Notes: generated from the letters alone by a model not told the origin. Shown: positions 42,273 through 51,929, counted from the first letter of the stretch. The stretch is DNA of 64,000 nt from Chitinophagaceae bacterium (GCA_004028795.1 SAIW01000002.1:1-64000); one strand, 5' to 3'. Made by a program: numbers and translations.

Positions 42273-43526
42273 ATGGCATTCCTCAGAAATACATCTAAGT
42301 TTTTCCTTACGGGAATATTTATTTTATCAGGTTTTTTAGTTTTCAATTCAGCAAAAGCACAAGATGGTAAAGCATTATTTAATGCAAATTGTGCTTCCTG
42401 TCATAAAATGGATGCAAAGCTTACAGGGCCTGCTTTATTAGGCGTTGAAGAAAGATGGAAAGGCAACAGAAAAAACCTGCATGCATGGATTTTAAACAGC
42501 GGAGGTTTTCTTAAAACCGGCGACGCTTATGCAAATAATTTGTACAAGGAGTACAACCAAGTACAAATGACTGCCTTTGCAGGTACTTTAGATGACAAAC
42601 AAATTGATGCTATTTTAGATTATATCAAAGTGTGGAAGCCAGCTGTAGCAGTAGTTCCAACTGGTGGCGGTGGTGAAGGTGAAAGTAAAGACGGCTCTCT
42701 TCTTTTCGGAATTATCACTTTAATCTTAGCTATTGTTGCCTTTACTTTAATGCAGGTAAACAGCAATCTTAAAAAACTATCAGACGATAAAGAAGGTATT
42801 CCCGCTGCTGAACCCGTTCCTTTCTGGAGAAATAAAGCTTATATAGCATTTGTTACTGTTGTTTTATTCCTGATTGGTGGTTATTATACAACTAAAGGAG
42901 CTATTGGCTTGGGCAGACATAGAGATTATCAACCTGAACAACCTATTTTCTATTCACATAAAGTGCATGCAGGCATTAATCAAATTAATTGCCAATACTG
43001 CCATATCGGTGTTTATCAGGGTAAACAAGCTACTATTCCTTCAGTAAATATTTGTATGAACTGCCACATGGCAATTAATGAGTACAAAGGGGAGCAATTA
43101 TATAATGCAGAAGGAGAAGAAGTAAGCGGTACCGCAGAAATTCAAAAATTATACAAGAAAGCTCATTATACACCGGGTAAACCTTGGGATGCAAGCAAAG
43201 CAGAGCCTATTGAATGGGTTCGTATTCACAACTTGCCTGACCACGTTTATTTCAACCACTCACAACATGTAGTCGCAGGTAAAGTACAATGTCAAACCTG
43301 CCATGGAGAAATTACTGCAATGGGTGAAGTAAAACAATTTGCAGATTTAAGTATGGGCTGGTGTATCAACTGTCACAGAGAAACCAAAGTACAGTTTAAA
43401 GAAAACGGCTTCTACAGTATTTACGAGAAATTCCATGAAGATTTAAAGAACGGAAAAATTGATAGCACTAAAGGAATTACAGTAGAAAAAATAGGCGGTA
43501 CAGAGTGCCAAAAATGTCACTATTAA
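42273..43526 (+). CDS. actA: ACIII subunit ActA, multiheme cytochrome c
   Basis: The 417-residue cytochrome subunit of Alternative Complex III has a signal peptide (FFLTGIFILSGFLVFNSAKA). An N-terminal monoheme cytochrome c domain (CASCH, axial Met region) follows, then a membrane segment (about residues 140-160) and another near 195-215. A C-terminal pentaheme region holds CQYCH, CMNCH, CQTCH, CINCH and CQKCH. That makes six CXXCH sites in all; the N-terminal fused monoheme domain is the usual Bacteroidota form. It passes electrons from ActB/ActC towards the oxidase. ATG 42273 is chosen because the frame upstream runs through the promoter. Confidence 0.93.
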   Translation: MAFLRNTSKFFLTGIFILSGFLVFNSAKAQDGKALFNANCASCHKMDAKLTGPALLGVEERWKGNRKNLHAWILNSGGFLKTGDAYANNLYKEYNQVQMTAFAGTLDDKQIDAILDYIKVWKPAVAVVPTGGGGEGESKDGSLLFGIITLILAIVAFTLMQVNSNLKKLSDDKEGIPAAEPVPFWRNKAYIAFVTVVLFLIGGYYTTKGAIGLGRHRDYQPEQPIFYSHKVHAGINQINCQYCHIGVYQGKQATIPSVNICMNCHMAINEYKGEQLYNAEGEEVSGTAEIQKLYKKAHYTPGKPWDASKAEPIEWVRIHNLPDHVYFNHSQHVVAGKVQCQTCHGEITAMGEVKQFADLSMGWCINCHRETKVQFKENGFYSIYEKFHEDLKNGKIDSTKGITVEKIGGTECQKCHY

Positions 43527-43579
43527 TCAACTAATAAGTTAAACATTGCTGCTTAAAACCGGCAATTAACTATCATAAT

Positions 43580-46500
43580 ATGAGCGATAAAAAGTATTGG
43601 CAAAGTTTTGGGGAATTGAATAATTCAGAAGCTTATCAACAGGCGGCTAAAGATGAATTTAAAGAGCAACTACCTTTTGAAGGTACCGAGAGTATAATGG
43701 ATTCAAAAACGCCACGCAGAGATTTCTTAAAATATTTAGGTTTCAGCACTGCTGCGGCTGCATTAGCTGCAAGTTGCGAAACACCTGTAAGAAAGGCTGT
43801 TCCTTTTGCCAATAAACCTGAAGATGTTGTACCGGGTATAGCTAATTACTACGCTACTACTTATGTTCAGGATGGAGAAGCAGTAAGCATTTTAGCTAAA
43901 GTACGCGATGGCAGACCAATTAAAATAGAAGGTAACGATTTAAGTGCCATTACTAAAGGTGGTACTACTGCAAGAGTACAGGCATCTGTACTGGATTTAT
44001 ACAATACTGCACGTCTTCGTTTCCCTACTATTGATGGTAAAGAAGTAACTTTTGAAGCATTTGATAAAGCGGTTGGAGAAGCAATAGGAACAAGCCCTGT
44101 TGTAGTGTTAACATCTTCAATTGTATCTCCTTCAACAAAAGAAGTAATTAATCAATTTGTTGCAAAACACCCGGGCAGTAAACATGTTGTTTACGATGCG
44201 GTAAGCTATAGCGGTATTTTACAGGCAAATGCAGCCACTTACGGCAAACAGGTTATTCCTTCTTATCGTTTTGATAAAGCAAAAATTATTGTAAGCTTAG
44301 GTGCAGATTTCTTAGGTACCTGGATAAGCCCTGCTGAGTTTACTAAACAGTATGCCCAAGGCAAAAAAATAAATGAAAAGCATCCTGAAATGAGCAAACA
44401 CATTCAGTTTGAAAGTGTTGCAAGCATAACAGGTTCTAATGCAGATGAAAAAATTTTACACAAACCTTCAGATTCAGGCAATATTGCAGCTTCATTATTA
44501 GCAGCCTTAAGTGGTGGTGCTGTTACTATAACTGATGCTGCTGTAAAAAAAGGGATTGAAAAAACAGCGAAAACATTAAACGCTCATAAAGGTGAAGCAT
44601 TGGTTGTTAGCGGAAGCAATGATGTAAATGTGCAGATAGTTGTAAATGCAATCAATGAAGCTATCGGTGCTAACGGTAAAACAATCGATTGGTCAGTTCC
44701 TTATGTTTCTTATCAAGGCGTTGATGCAGATTTTGCTAAGTTGGTGGATGAAATGAATGCAGGTTCTGTAAGCAACTTATTCATTTACAGTGCAAACCCT
44801 GCTTATACCTGGGTTGATACCAATAAATTTATAAGTGGATTGAAAAAAGTAAAAACTGTTGTAAGTTTTTCAGGAATAAATGATGAAACTACACAGTTAA
44901 GTAAATATGTAATTCCTTCTCATCACTATTTAGAAAGCTGGGGCGATGCTGAAATTAAAGCAGGATATTTCTCTTTTATTCAGCCAACTATTAACCCGCT
45001 TTTCAAAACACGTCAGTGGCAGGATAATTTATTAAAATGGAGCGGTGCTACTACCGATTATGCTGCTTTCTTAAAAACATACTGGATCGCTAAATTAGGC
45101 GGAGAAGCAGGTTGGAATAAAACTTTACAGGATGGTGTTGTTAATGCTGCTGCTGCTGAAACTTTAGGTACAGCTTCATTTAACAGCAGTGCGGTTGCAG
45201 GTGCAACAACTGCGGTTGCTGCAAAAGGTAAAGGCAAATACGAATTAGCTTTATATCAAAAAATATCTGTTGGTGCAACTAACGGTGCATCCAACCCTTG
45301 GTTACAGGAATTGCCGGACCCTGTTACTAAAGCTACCTGGGATAATTACTTAATTATTTCTCCTAAGTTGGCGAAAGAATTATTAAAGATCGATTTGAAC
45401 GATAATGGGCAGGCAGATGCTTATGAAGTAAACCCTCCTAAAAAAGTAGTTAAAGTTACTGTTGGTGGAAAATCAATCACATTACCTGCATTAATTATTC
45501 CGGGTACTCATCCTGAAACTGTAGGTATTGCTTTAGGTTATGGCCGTACAGACAAATTAGGAAAAGCAGTTGTAGAATCAGGTAAAGATGCTTTCATTTT
45601 CACTTCATTAAAAAACAATACGGTTAGTTGGTTTGCAGATGATGTACAATTAGAATTAACCGGTGATTTATATAAAGTAGCTCTTACGCAAACTCATGGA
45701 GGTTACGATACCAAACAAGGTAAACGTACCGAAGTAATGAAAGAGTTAACCTTAGATGAGTTTAAAGAAAACCCGAAAGAAACAAGAGAAGACAGAGAAA
45801 AAGAATTGGCTCCTTTCGGCGGTTTGGAAAAATTTGAGAAAGAAGGAACTATTTATCCATATTTTGATAAACCGGGTATTAAATGGGGAATGAGTATTGA
45901 TTTAAATACTTGTACCGGTTGTTCTGCCTGTGTGGTAGCCTGCCATGCAGAAAATAATGTACCTGTTGTTGGTAAACCAGAGGTATTGCGTTTCCACGAT
46001 ATGCATTGGTTAAGAATTGACCGTTATTACAGCGGCGATATGGAAAACCCGAATGTGGTATTCCAGCCGATGTTATGTCAGCATTGCGATAATGCACCTT
46101 GCGAAAACGTTTGCCCTGTTGCAGCTACTAATCACAGCAGTGAAGGCTTAAACCAAATGACTTATAACCGTTGCATCGGTACAAGATATTGTGCTAATAA
46201 CTGTCCTTATAAAGTTCGTCGCTTTAACTGGGCAGATTATACAGGTGCAGACAGCTTCCCGGATAACCAAAGAGATGTATTGAATGATGTAGTGATGAAT
46301 ATGAACGACGACTTAACAAGAATGGTATTAAACCCTGATGTTACCGTACGTTCAAGAGGTGTTATTGAAAAATGTTCTTTCTGTGTACAACGTTTACAGG
46401 AAGGTAAGCTGAAAGCTAAAAAAGAAAGCAGACCATTACAGGAAGGTGATGTTAAATCTGCTTGTCAGCAAGCTTGCCCAACAGGTGCTATTGTATTTGG

Positions 46501-46687
46501 TAATGTAAATGATAAACACAGTGCTATAAGCATAACCAGAGAAGAAAACAAATTGCGTACTTTCTATTCTTTAGAGCAATTACACGTGTTGCCGAATGTG
46601 AATTACCTGGTTAAAGTAAGACATATTGATGAAGAGCATGAAGGTGCTAAAAAAGAAGAGAAAGAAGCTGAAAAAGAACACGCATAA
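43580..46687 (+). CDS. actB: ACIII subunit ActB, molybdopterin-oxidoreductase-like iron-sulfur protein
   Basis: The 1035-residue protein carries an unusual internal twin-arginine signal (TPRRDFLKYLGFSTAAAALA at about 49-68) after a 48-residue leader. A molybdopterin-oxidoreductase-like domain follows that lacks a cofactor-binding Cys/Ser pattern, then a C-terminal ferredoxin domain. Iron-sulfur ligands are CTGCSACVVACH, CQHCDNAPCENVCP, CIGTRYCANNCP and CSFCV...CQQACPTGA. In solved ACIII structures the equivalent subunit holds [3Fe-4S] and [4Fe-4S] clusters and no molybdenum. The C-terminus is highly charged (Glu/Lys). Confidence 0.95.
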   Translation: MSDKKYWQSFGELNNSEAYQQAAKDEFKEQLPFEGTESIMDSKTPRRDFLKYLGFSTAAAALAASCETPVRKAVPFANKPEDVVPGIANYYATTYVQDGEAVSILAKVRDGRPIKIEGNDLSAITKGGTTARVQASVLDLYNTARLRFPTIDGKEVTFEAFDKAVGEAIGTSPVVVLTSSIVSPSTKEVINQFVAKHPGSKHVVYDAVSYSGILQANAATYGKQVIPSYRFDKAKIIVSLGADFLGTWISPAEFTKQYAQGKKINEKHPEMSKHIQFESVASITGSNADEKILHKPSDSGNIAASLLAALSGGAVTITDAAVKKGIEKTAKTLNAHKGEALVVSGSNDVNVQIVVNAINEAIGANGKTIDWSVPYVSYQGVDADFAKLVDEMNAGSVSNLFIYSANPAYTWVDTNKFISGLKKVKTVVSFSGINDETTQLSKYVIPSHHYLESWGDAEIKAGYFSFIQPTINPLFKTRQWQDNLLKWSGATTDYAAFLKTYWIAKLGGEAGWNKTLQDGVVNAAAAETLGTASFNSSAVAGATTAVAAKGKGKYELALYQKISVGATNGASNPWLQELPDPVTKATWDNYLIISPKLAKELLKIDLNDNGQADAYEVNPPKKVVKVTVGGKSITLPALIIPGTHPETVGIALGYGRTDKLGKAVVESGKDAFIFTSLKNNTVSWFADDVQLELTGDLYKVALTQTHGGYDTKQGKRTEVMKELTLDEFKENPKETREDREKELAPFGGLEKFEKEGTIYPYFDKPGIKWGMSIDLNTCTGCSACVVACHAENNVPVVGKPEVLRFHDMHWLRIDRYYSGDMENPNVVFQPMLCQHCDNAPCENVCPVAATNHSSEGLNQMTYNRCIGTRYCANNCPYKVRRFNWADYTGADSFPDNQRDVLNDVVMNMNDDLTRMVLNPDVTVRSRGVIEKCSFCVQRLQEGKLKAKKESRPLQEGDVKSACQQACPTGAIVFGNVNDKHSAISITREENKLRTFYSLEQLHVLPNVNYLVKVRHIDEEHEGAKKEEKEAEKEHA

Positions 46688-46717
46688 TTTGTTGCATAGC
46701 GTTAGGAACGTATAAGT

Positions 46718-46728
46718 GTGCGACGCAA
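46718..46728 (+). repeat. GTGCGACGCAACG intergenic repeat, copy 5 (chimeric)
   Basis: GAACGTATAAGTGTGCGACG followed by CAA is intact on the left. On the right it switches to a TCCCGAAG/TTTTGGGA hairpin related to the palindrome at 10113. It lies inside the act operon between actB and actC, so it is transcribed. Confidence 0.75.
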
Positions 46729-46818
46729 TCCCGAAGTTTTGGGAATGCTACAGAGAACAAAAGTTGATAATAAAAATATATTAGCCGGAAGCAATACCAA
46801 GGCTAAAAGCTTAAAAAT

Positions 46819-48258
46819 ATGCATTTAAAGTACGAAAGCCAGTTAAGAGAACCATTGGTGTACGGAACAAAAACGTATCACGATGTAACAGAAGATATTG
46901 TTCGCCCTATTGAAGCAAAGCCAAGTAAGCTTTGGTATATAGGTTTCTACATTGCTGTAGCATTATTGCTTTTTGGTGTATATGCTTTGTACAGAGATGT
47001 TACGTATGGTATTGGACAGTGGAACCTGAATAAAACCATTGGTTGGGGTTGGGATATTACCAACTTCGTGTGGTGGGTAGGTATCGGTCACGCCGGTACT
47101 TTGATTTCTGCGATTTTGTTATTGTTCCGCCAAGGTTGGAGAACGGGTGTAAACCGTGCTGCTGAGGCGATGACCATTTTCGCCGTAATGTGTGCAGGTC
47201 AATTCCCAATCTGGCATATGGGCCGTGTTTGGATGGCATTTTTCGTATTACCTTATGCTAATACTCGCGGACCATTATGGGTGAATTTTAACTCGCCTTT
47301 ATTGTGGGATGTATTTGCGATTTCAACATACTTTACTGTATCATTATTATTCTGGTATAGTGGTTTATTACCGGATTTGGCTACTGTACGTGACAGAGCT
47401 AAAACTAAATTGCGTAAACATTTATACGGTATTGCTTCATTCGGTTGGACTGGTTCTACCAAACATTGGCAACGTCATGAAAGCTTATCATTGGTATTAG
47501 CAGGCTTGTCAACTCCGTTAGTATTATCAGTACATACCATCGTATCCTTCGACTTCGCAACTTCTGTAATTCCGGGTTGGCATACAACCATCTTCCCTCC
47601 TTATTTCGTTGCCGGTGCCGTATTCAGTGGCTTTGCCATGGTACAATCGTTAATGATTATTGTACGTAAGGTTTTCGGTATGGAAGATTATGTAACCATC
47701 GGCCATATTGAGGCAATGAATAAAGTAATTGTAACAACAGGTTCTATTGTAGGTGTTGCCTACTTAACTGAGTTGTTTATGGGTTGGTACAGCCAAAGCA
47801 AATATGAAGGTTATACTTTCTGGTACAGTCGTGCTAATTTATTCAGTCCTTATGGCTGGAGTTATTGGGGAATGATGGCTTGTAACGTTATCAGCCCGCA
47901 GATTTTCTGGTTCAAGAAAATGAGAAGAAACCTGTTTGTTACATTCTTTATGAGTGTAATTGTTAACATAGGTATGTGGTTTGAGCGTTTCGTAATCATT
48001 GTTACTTCATTGTACAGAGATTACTTGCCAAGTAGTTGGGCAACATATTACAGCCCTACCATTTGGGAAATAGGTTTCTATTTAGGAACATTCGGTTTAT
48101 TCTTTACCTGCTTCTTCCTGTTTGCAAAATACTTCCCTGTAATTGCAATTGCAGAGATTAAATATGTATTGAAAACAAGCGGAGAAAACTTTAAAGAAAC
48201 CGTAGGCAATATTGAAACAAAAAGTGTTGAAGAGTTTGCTCACGAATACGCTCATTAA
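46819..48258 (+). CDS. actC: ACIII subunit ActC, NrfD-type quinol-binding membrane protein
   Basis: The 479-residue integral membrane subunit has about ten hydrophobic helices and belongs to the PsrC/NrfD family. Its N-terminus is charged (YGTKTYHDVTEDIVRPIEAK), then helices such as WYIGFYIAVALLLFGVYALY, ITNFVWWVGIGHAGTLISAI and SPYGWSYWGMMACNVISPQ. It binds menaquinol and probably contributes to proton pathways. It lies 131 bp after actB, with an interspersed repeat in the gap, and is followed by a 7-bp repeat array before actD. Confidence 0.94.
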   Translation: MHLKYESQLREPLVYGTKTYHDVTEDIVRPIEAKPSKLWYIGFYIAVALLLFGVYALYRDVTYGIGQWNLNKTIGWGWDITNFVWWVGIGHAGTLISAILLLFRQGWRTGVNRAAEAMTIFAVMCAGQFPIWHMGRVWMAFFVLPYANTRGPLWVNFNSPLLWDVFAISTYFTVSLLFWYSGLLPDLATVRDRAKTKLRKHLYGIASFGWTGSTKHWQRHESLSLVLAGLSTPLVLSVHTIVSFDFATSVIPGWHTTIFPPYFVAGAVFSGFAMVQSLMIIVRKVFGMEDYVTIGHIEAMNKVIVTTGSIVGVAYLTELFMGWYSQSKYEGYTFWYSRANLFSPYGWSYWGMMACNVISPQIFWFKKMRRNLFVTFFMSVIVNIGMWFERFVIIVTSLYRDYLPSSWATYYSPTIWEIGFYLGTFGLFFTCFFLFAKYFPVIAIAEIKYVLKTSGENFKETVGNIETKSVEEFAHEYAH

Positions 48259-48282
48259 AAATTAAAGCTTAAAGCTTAAAAT
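48255..48282. repeat. 4 x 7-bp array in actC-actD gap
   Basis: Units TTAAAAA, TTAAAGC, TTAAAGC, TTAAAAT total 28 bp. The array starts at the actC stop codon and ends 3 bp before the actD ATG, filling the whole gap. Confidence 0.75.
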
Positions 48283-48285
48283 ATT

Positions 48286-48873
48286 ATGGCAAAAAAGAAA
48301 TTTGTTGTAGGCTGTTTTGATGATGAAGAAATTTTATTTCCTGCAGTAAAAAAAGTACGTACAGCAGGTTATAAAATTCAGGATGTGTACACACCTTTCC
48401 CAGTTCATGGTTTAGACCATGCATTGGGAATGAGAGAAACCAGCTTACACACTGCAGGCTTTATTTATGGTATTACAGGTACTACTACTGCTTTATCGGG
48501 CATCAGTTGGATATTAACTGCCGACTGGCCCTTAAACATTGGCGGTAAACCCCATTTTGCATTACCGGCGTGGATTCCTATTACATTCGAGCTTACTGTA
48601 TTATTTGCAGCAGTAGGTATGGTACTTACTTTCTGTTATTTATGCCAATTAGCTCCATTTATTAAGAAACATCATTTTCATCCAAGAGCCACAGACGATT
48701 TGTTTGTAATGGTTATTGAGTGTACAGATAAAACTAATACCGGAGATTTAGAAGCTTTCTTAAAAGGAGCAGGTGCAGTTGAAGTAAACACACAGGTTGC
48801 TGAAGCTGGTTGGTGGTTAGGTAGGTATGATAAAAATGAAATGCCTTTTGAAACAAAAACAGTAGCAGCATAA
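48286..48873 (+). CDS. actD: ACIII subunit ActD (DUF3341)
   Basis: The 195-residue protein has a cytoplasmic N-terminal domain (FVVGCFDDEEILFPAVKKVR, YTPFPVHGLDHALG), two membrane helices (about 62-82 and 98-120) and a short ferredoxin-like C-terminal domain. DUF3341 matches ActD of characterised ACIII complexes, a structural subunit without cofactors. Position between actC and actE is the canonical one. Confidence 0.93.
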   Translation: MAKKKFVVGCFDDEEILFPAVKKVRTAGYKIQDVYTPFPVHGLDHALGMRETSLHTAGFIYGITGTTTALSGISWILTADWPLNIGGKPHFALPAWIPITFELTVLFAAVGMVLTFCYLCQLAPFIKKHHFHPRATDDLFVMVIECTDKTNTGDLEAFLKGAGAVEVNTQVAEAGWWLGRYDKNEMPFETKTVAA

Positions 48874-48905
48874 ACACATTAGTGTTATAAACAGATAAAA
48901 CGACG

Positions 48906-49547
48906 ATGAAGAAATTATCAATCATAGCAATCTTATCAGCAGGTGCATTTATTGTTTCCTGTAGCGATGTTAAAAGAAAGCCCAGCAATGTGTATATGCC
49001 CGATATGGCATACAGCAGAGCTTACGAAAGCTATGCAGAGCGTGATTCTTTAGTATTTACTACAGACGAATCTCAGAGCGATGCAAAGATTTTTTATAAT
49101 AATAAACCTGTAGCCGGAACTATTGCACGTGGTGAGGAATTACCTTTTCCTATCGCCAAAGACGCAACCGGTGATACTGTAAATTATGTTGCGTCTAAAG
49201 CTGTAAAAAGCCCGTTAGATTCAATTGGCAATAAAGATTTGGCAGAAGCAGAAAGGTTGTATTTGATTAACTGCGGAATTTGCCATGGTAAGAATTTAGA
49301 TGGTAACGGACCATTATGGAAAGATGGAAGCGGTCCATACCCGGCAGCACCAAAAAACCTGATTGCAGATCCAATAGTTAGTGTAATGCCTGAAGGACAA
49401 ATGTTTTACTCAGTTACCTACGGTAAAAATTTAATGGGTAGTTATGCTTCTCAATTAAGCCGTAAACAACGCTGGATGGTAATCCGTTATATTAAAACAA
49501 AACAGGCAGAAGCTAAAAAACCGGCAGCAGAAACAGCAGCAAAATAA
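48906..49547 (+). CDS. actE: ACIII subunit ActE, monoheme cytochrome c lipoprotein
   Basis: The 213-residue product starts with a lipoprotein signal (KKLSIIAILSAGAFIVSCS). It carries one heme site, LINCGICHGKNLDGNGP (CGICH, about residues 122-126), with a distal Met in the SVMPEGQMFYSVTYG region. It exposes a cytochrome c at the periplasmic face and is the likely exit of electrons from ACIII to the oxidase subunit II or a mobile carrier. The tail is Lys/Ala-rich. Confidence 0.93.
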   Translation: MKKLSIIAILSAGAFIVSCSDVKRKPSNVYMPDMAYSRAYESYAERDSLVFTTDESQSDAKIFYNNKPVAGTIARGEELPFPIAKDATGDTVNYVASKAVKSPLDSIGNKDLAEAERLYLINCGICHGKNLDGNGPLWKDGSGPYPAAPKNLIADPIVSVMPEGQMFYSVTYGKNLMGSYASQLSRKQRWMVIRYIKTKQAEAKKPAAETAAK

Positions 49548-49582
49548 AAACAGCAAGTAATACTTAATATAAAGAACTTACA

Positions 49583-50809
49583 ATGGCATCTATTAAAGAA
49601 CAATTTGAAATTCCTTCCAAACTTAAAACATGGGCTTATTGCCTGATAGGTTTTGGTTTGATAGCATTAATTGCAGGATTTATAACGAAAGGAAGAGGTA
49701 CTGAAGAAGAGCAGGCAATATTTATTGGTACCATAATGTACAATACCATTTTCTGGACATTGATTTGCAATGCCAGTATGTTCTTTATCTGCGTTACCAC
49801 ATTAGCATGGGGTGGATGGCAGCAAGCCATACGCCGTGTACCGGAGGCTATTTCTACTTTAGTTCCAGTTTTCGGTTCTATAACATTTGTTGTTTTAATG
49901 TATGTTGTTTTATCAGGTAATCATCATATTTACGAGTGGTTGGATACTAAAAAAGTAGGTGGCGATGAAATTTTAAAAGGGAAAACAGGCTTTTTAAATG
50001 TCAAATTCTTTATTATCTGGACAACATTAGCAATCGGCTTCTGGACTATTTTAGGATGGAGAATGCGTACATTAAGTAGTGAAGCAGATCAAGCTCCGAT
50101 GGATAATACAACCGGTGCATCTTTTATCTGGAGAAATACTGTAAGAGCTTCTTTATTTATAGTTTGGTTTGCATTAACAGTAGGTTCTACTGTGCCTTGG
50201 TTATGGATTATGAGTATTGATGCTCATTGGTACAGCACCATGTTCAGTTGGTACAACTTTGCAAGCACTTTTGTTAGCGGTATGAGTTTAATAGCTTTAT
50301 GGATTGTGTATTTGAAAAATAAAGGCTATTTAGAATACGCTAACCAGGAGCATTTACATGATATCGGTAAGTTCATGTTTGCTTTCTCTATTTTCTGGAC
50401 ATATTTATGGTTCTCTCAATACATGTTGATTTGGTATTCAAACCAACCTGAAGAAACCATTTATTTCAAACACAGAGTTCAGGGACCCTATAAAGGAATT
50501 TTCTTTTTGAATTTAATAATCAATTTTATCTGTCCGTTGTTAATATTAATGAAGCGTTCAGCTAAAAGAAATTATACGCTGTTAACTTTTATGGCAGTAT
50601 TAATCATATTCGGTCACTGGATTGATTATTATCAGGAAGTAATGGGAAGCATCAGTAAAGAGCATGTTACTTTAGGATGGTTAGATTTTGGTGTATTAAG
50701 TTTCTTTGTTGGTTTAATGATTTTGTTTGTTGCAAGGGCATTGGCAAGCAAACCATTGGTTCCAAAATATCATCCTTTCTTAAAAGAAAGTATTATACAC
50801 CATACTTAA
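49583..50809 (+). CDS. actF: ACIII subunit ActF, second NrfD-like membrane protein
   Basis: The 408-residue membrane protein has about ten helices and is related to ActC but shorter, as in other ACIII operons. Recognisable are the start IPSKLKTWAYCLIGFGLIAL, the PWLWIMSIDAHWYSTMFSWY block and FSQYMLIWYSNQPEETIYF. Structures show no quinone in the subunit F cavity, but it carries a putative proton channel. It is followed at 55 bp by the oxidase subunit II gene. Confidence 0.93.
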   Translation: MASIKEQFEIPSKLKTWAYCLIGFGLIALIAGFITKGRGTEEEQAIFIGTIMYNTIFWTLICNASMFFICVTTLAWGGWQQAIRRVPEAISTLVPVFGSITFVVLMYVVLSGNHHIYEWLDTKKVGGDEILKGKTGFLNVKFFIIWTTLAIGFWTILGWRMRTLSSEADQAPMDNTTGASFIWRNTVRASLFIVWFALTVGSTVPWLWIMSIDAHWYSTMFSWYNFASTFVSGMSLIALWIVYLKNKGYLEYANQEHLHDIGKFMFAFSIFWTYLWFSQYMLIWYSNQPEETIYFKHRVQGPYKGIFFLNLIINFICPLLILMKRSAKRNYTLLTFMAVLIIFGHWIDYYQEVMGSISKEHVTLGWLDFGVLSFFVGLMILFVARALASKPLVPKYHPFLKESIIHHT

Positions 50810-50864
50810 TAAAAGTTGAGACTGAGATTACAGCGATTGAAAAACAGAAAATAGTTATTATACC

Positions 50865-51929
50865 ATGACAATGTATTTAGTGATAGCAGTTATAGTATTA
50901 TTCTTCCTTGTGATATTTCAGATTTCAAAGGCAGCAGAATATGTAGCTGTTTTAAAAGGAGAAGAACAAAACAGAAAGCAAACCAACAAGGTAAATGCTT
51001 TTTTAATGGTTGCCTTTATGGTTGCCGGCTTAATTGGTGTTTGGTATTGCAATGAATTGTATTATAAAAAAACATTGTTACCCCTTGAATCTGCAAGTGT
51101 TCAGGGAGAGAAAGTAGATCAAATGTTATGGATTACTTTAGCAGTAACGGGTGCCGTATTTATTCTTACACAAATTTTATTATTCGGTTTTGCATATAAA
51201 TATCAGGAGAAAGAAAGCCGTAAAGTTTTTTACTTTCCACATAGCACTAAATTAGAAATTTTGTGGACGGTTGTTCCTGCTATATTCCTTACAGTATTGG
51301 TTGTAATGGGTTTGCGTAACTGGTTTTACTTTACCGGCGATGCTCCGGCTGATGCTATGCAGGTGGAAGTAACGGGTAAACAATTCGGTTGGATTTTCCG
51401 TTATCCGGGTAAAGACAATCAATTCGGGAAAAAATACTACAAATTAATTGATGGAGCAGACAATGCTTTAGGTTTAGTTTGGAAGGATAGTGCTGCTATG
51501 AATATTAAAGATGATGCTGCTTCTCATGATGATATTGTAACCGAGTCTACAGTTTATTTAGTAAAAAATAAACCTGTAAAATTCATCATCGGTTCGAGAG
51601 ATGTAATTCATGATGTGGGTTTATCTCAATTCCGTTTAAAAATGGATGCAGTGCCCGGTATACCAACAACAATGTGGTTTACGCCGAAATTCACCACCAA
51701 AGAAATGAAAGAGAAAACAGGTAATCCCAATTTTGTATATGAGATCAGTTGTGATCAGATGTGCGGAAACGGTCACTATTCAATGCGTGGCGTAATTGAA
51801 GTGGTAACACAGGAAGAGTATGATGCATGGATGGCAAAACAGAAACCAAAGTATTTAGCAGTATTTCCTGATAAGGATCCTGCAAATAAAAAAGATTCAA
51901 CAGCTACCGCTTCTGTAGCAATAAAATAA
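50865..51929 (+). CDS. coxB: Cytochrome c oxidase subunit II
   Basis: The 354-residue subunit has an N-terminal hydrophobic segment, a second at about 45-62 and two more anchors (about 88-110, 135-155). The cupredoxin domain comes next, with its CuA ligands in DVIHDVGLSQFRLKMDAVPG (His) and YEISCDQMCGNGHYSMRG (two Cys, Glu replaced by Gln, His, Met). CuA accepts electrons from cytochrome c. No fused cytochrome c domain is present, so the donor must be ActE/ActA or a carrier. ATG 50865 or 50871 are equivalent choices. Confidence 0.94.
   Translation: MTMYLVIAVIVLFFLVIFQISKAAEYVAVLKGEEQNRKQTNKVNAFLMVAFMVAGLIGVWYCNELYYKKTLLPLESASVQGEKVDQMLWITLAVTGAVFILTQILLFGFAYKYQEKESRKVFYFPHSTKLEILWTVVPAIFLTVLVVMGLRNWFYFTGDAPADAMQVEVTGKQFGWIFRYPGKDNQFGKKYYKLIDGADNALGLVWKDSAAMNIKDDAASHDDIVTESTVYLVKNKPVKFIIGSRDVIHDVGLSQFRLKMDAVPGIPTTMWFTPKFTTKEMKEKTGNPNFVYEISCDQMCGNGHYSMRGVIEVVTQEEYDAWMAKQKPKYLAVFPDKDPANKKDSTATASVAIK

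Noticed and set aside
43580-46687. A genuine molybdoenzyme.
   Set aside because: The domain resembles molybdopterin oxidoreductases but has no cofactor-ligand pattern, and the operon order identifies it as ActB of ACIII, which carries only iron-sulfur clusters.
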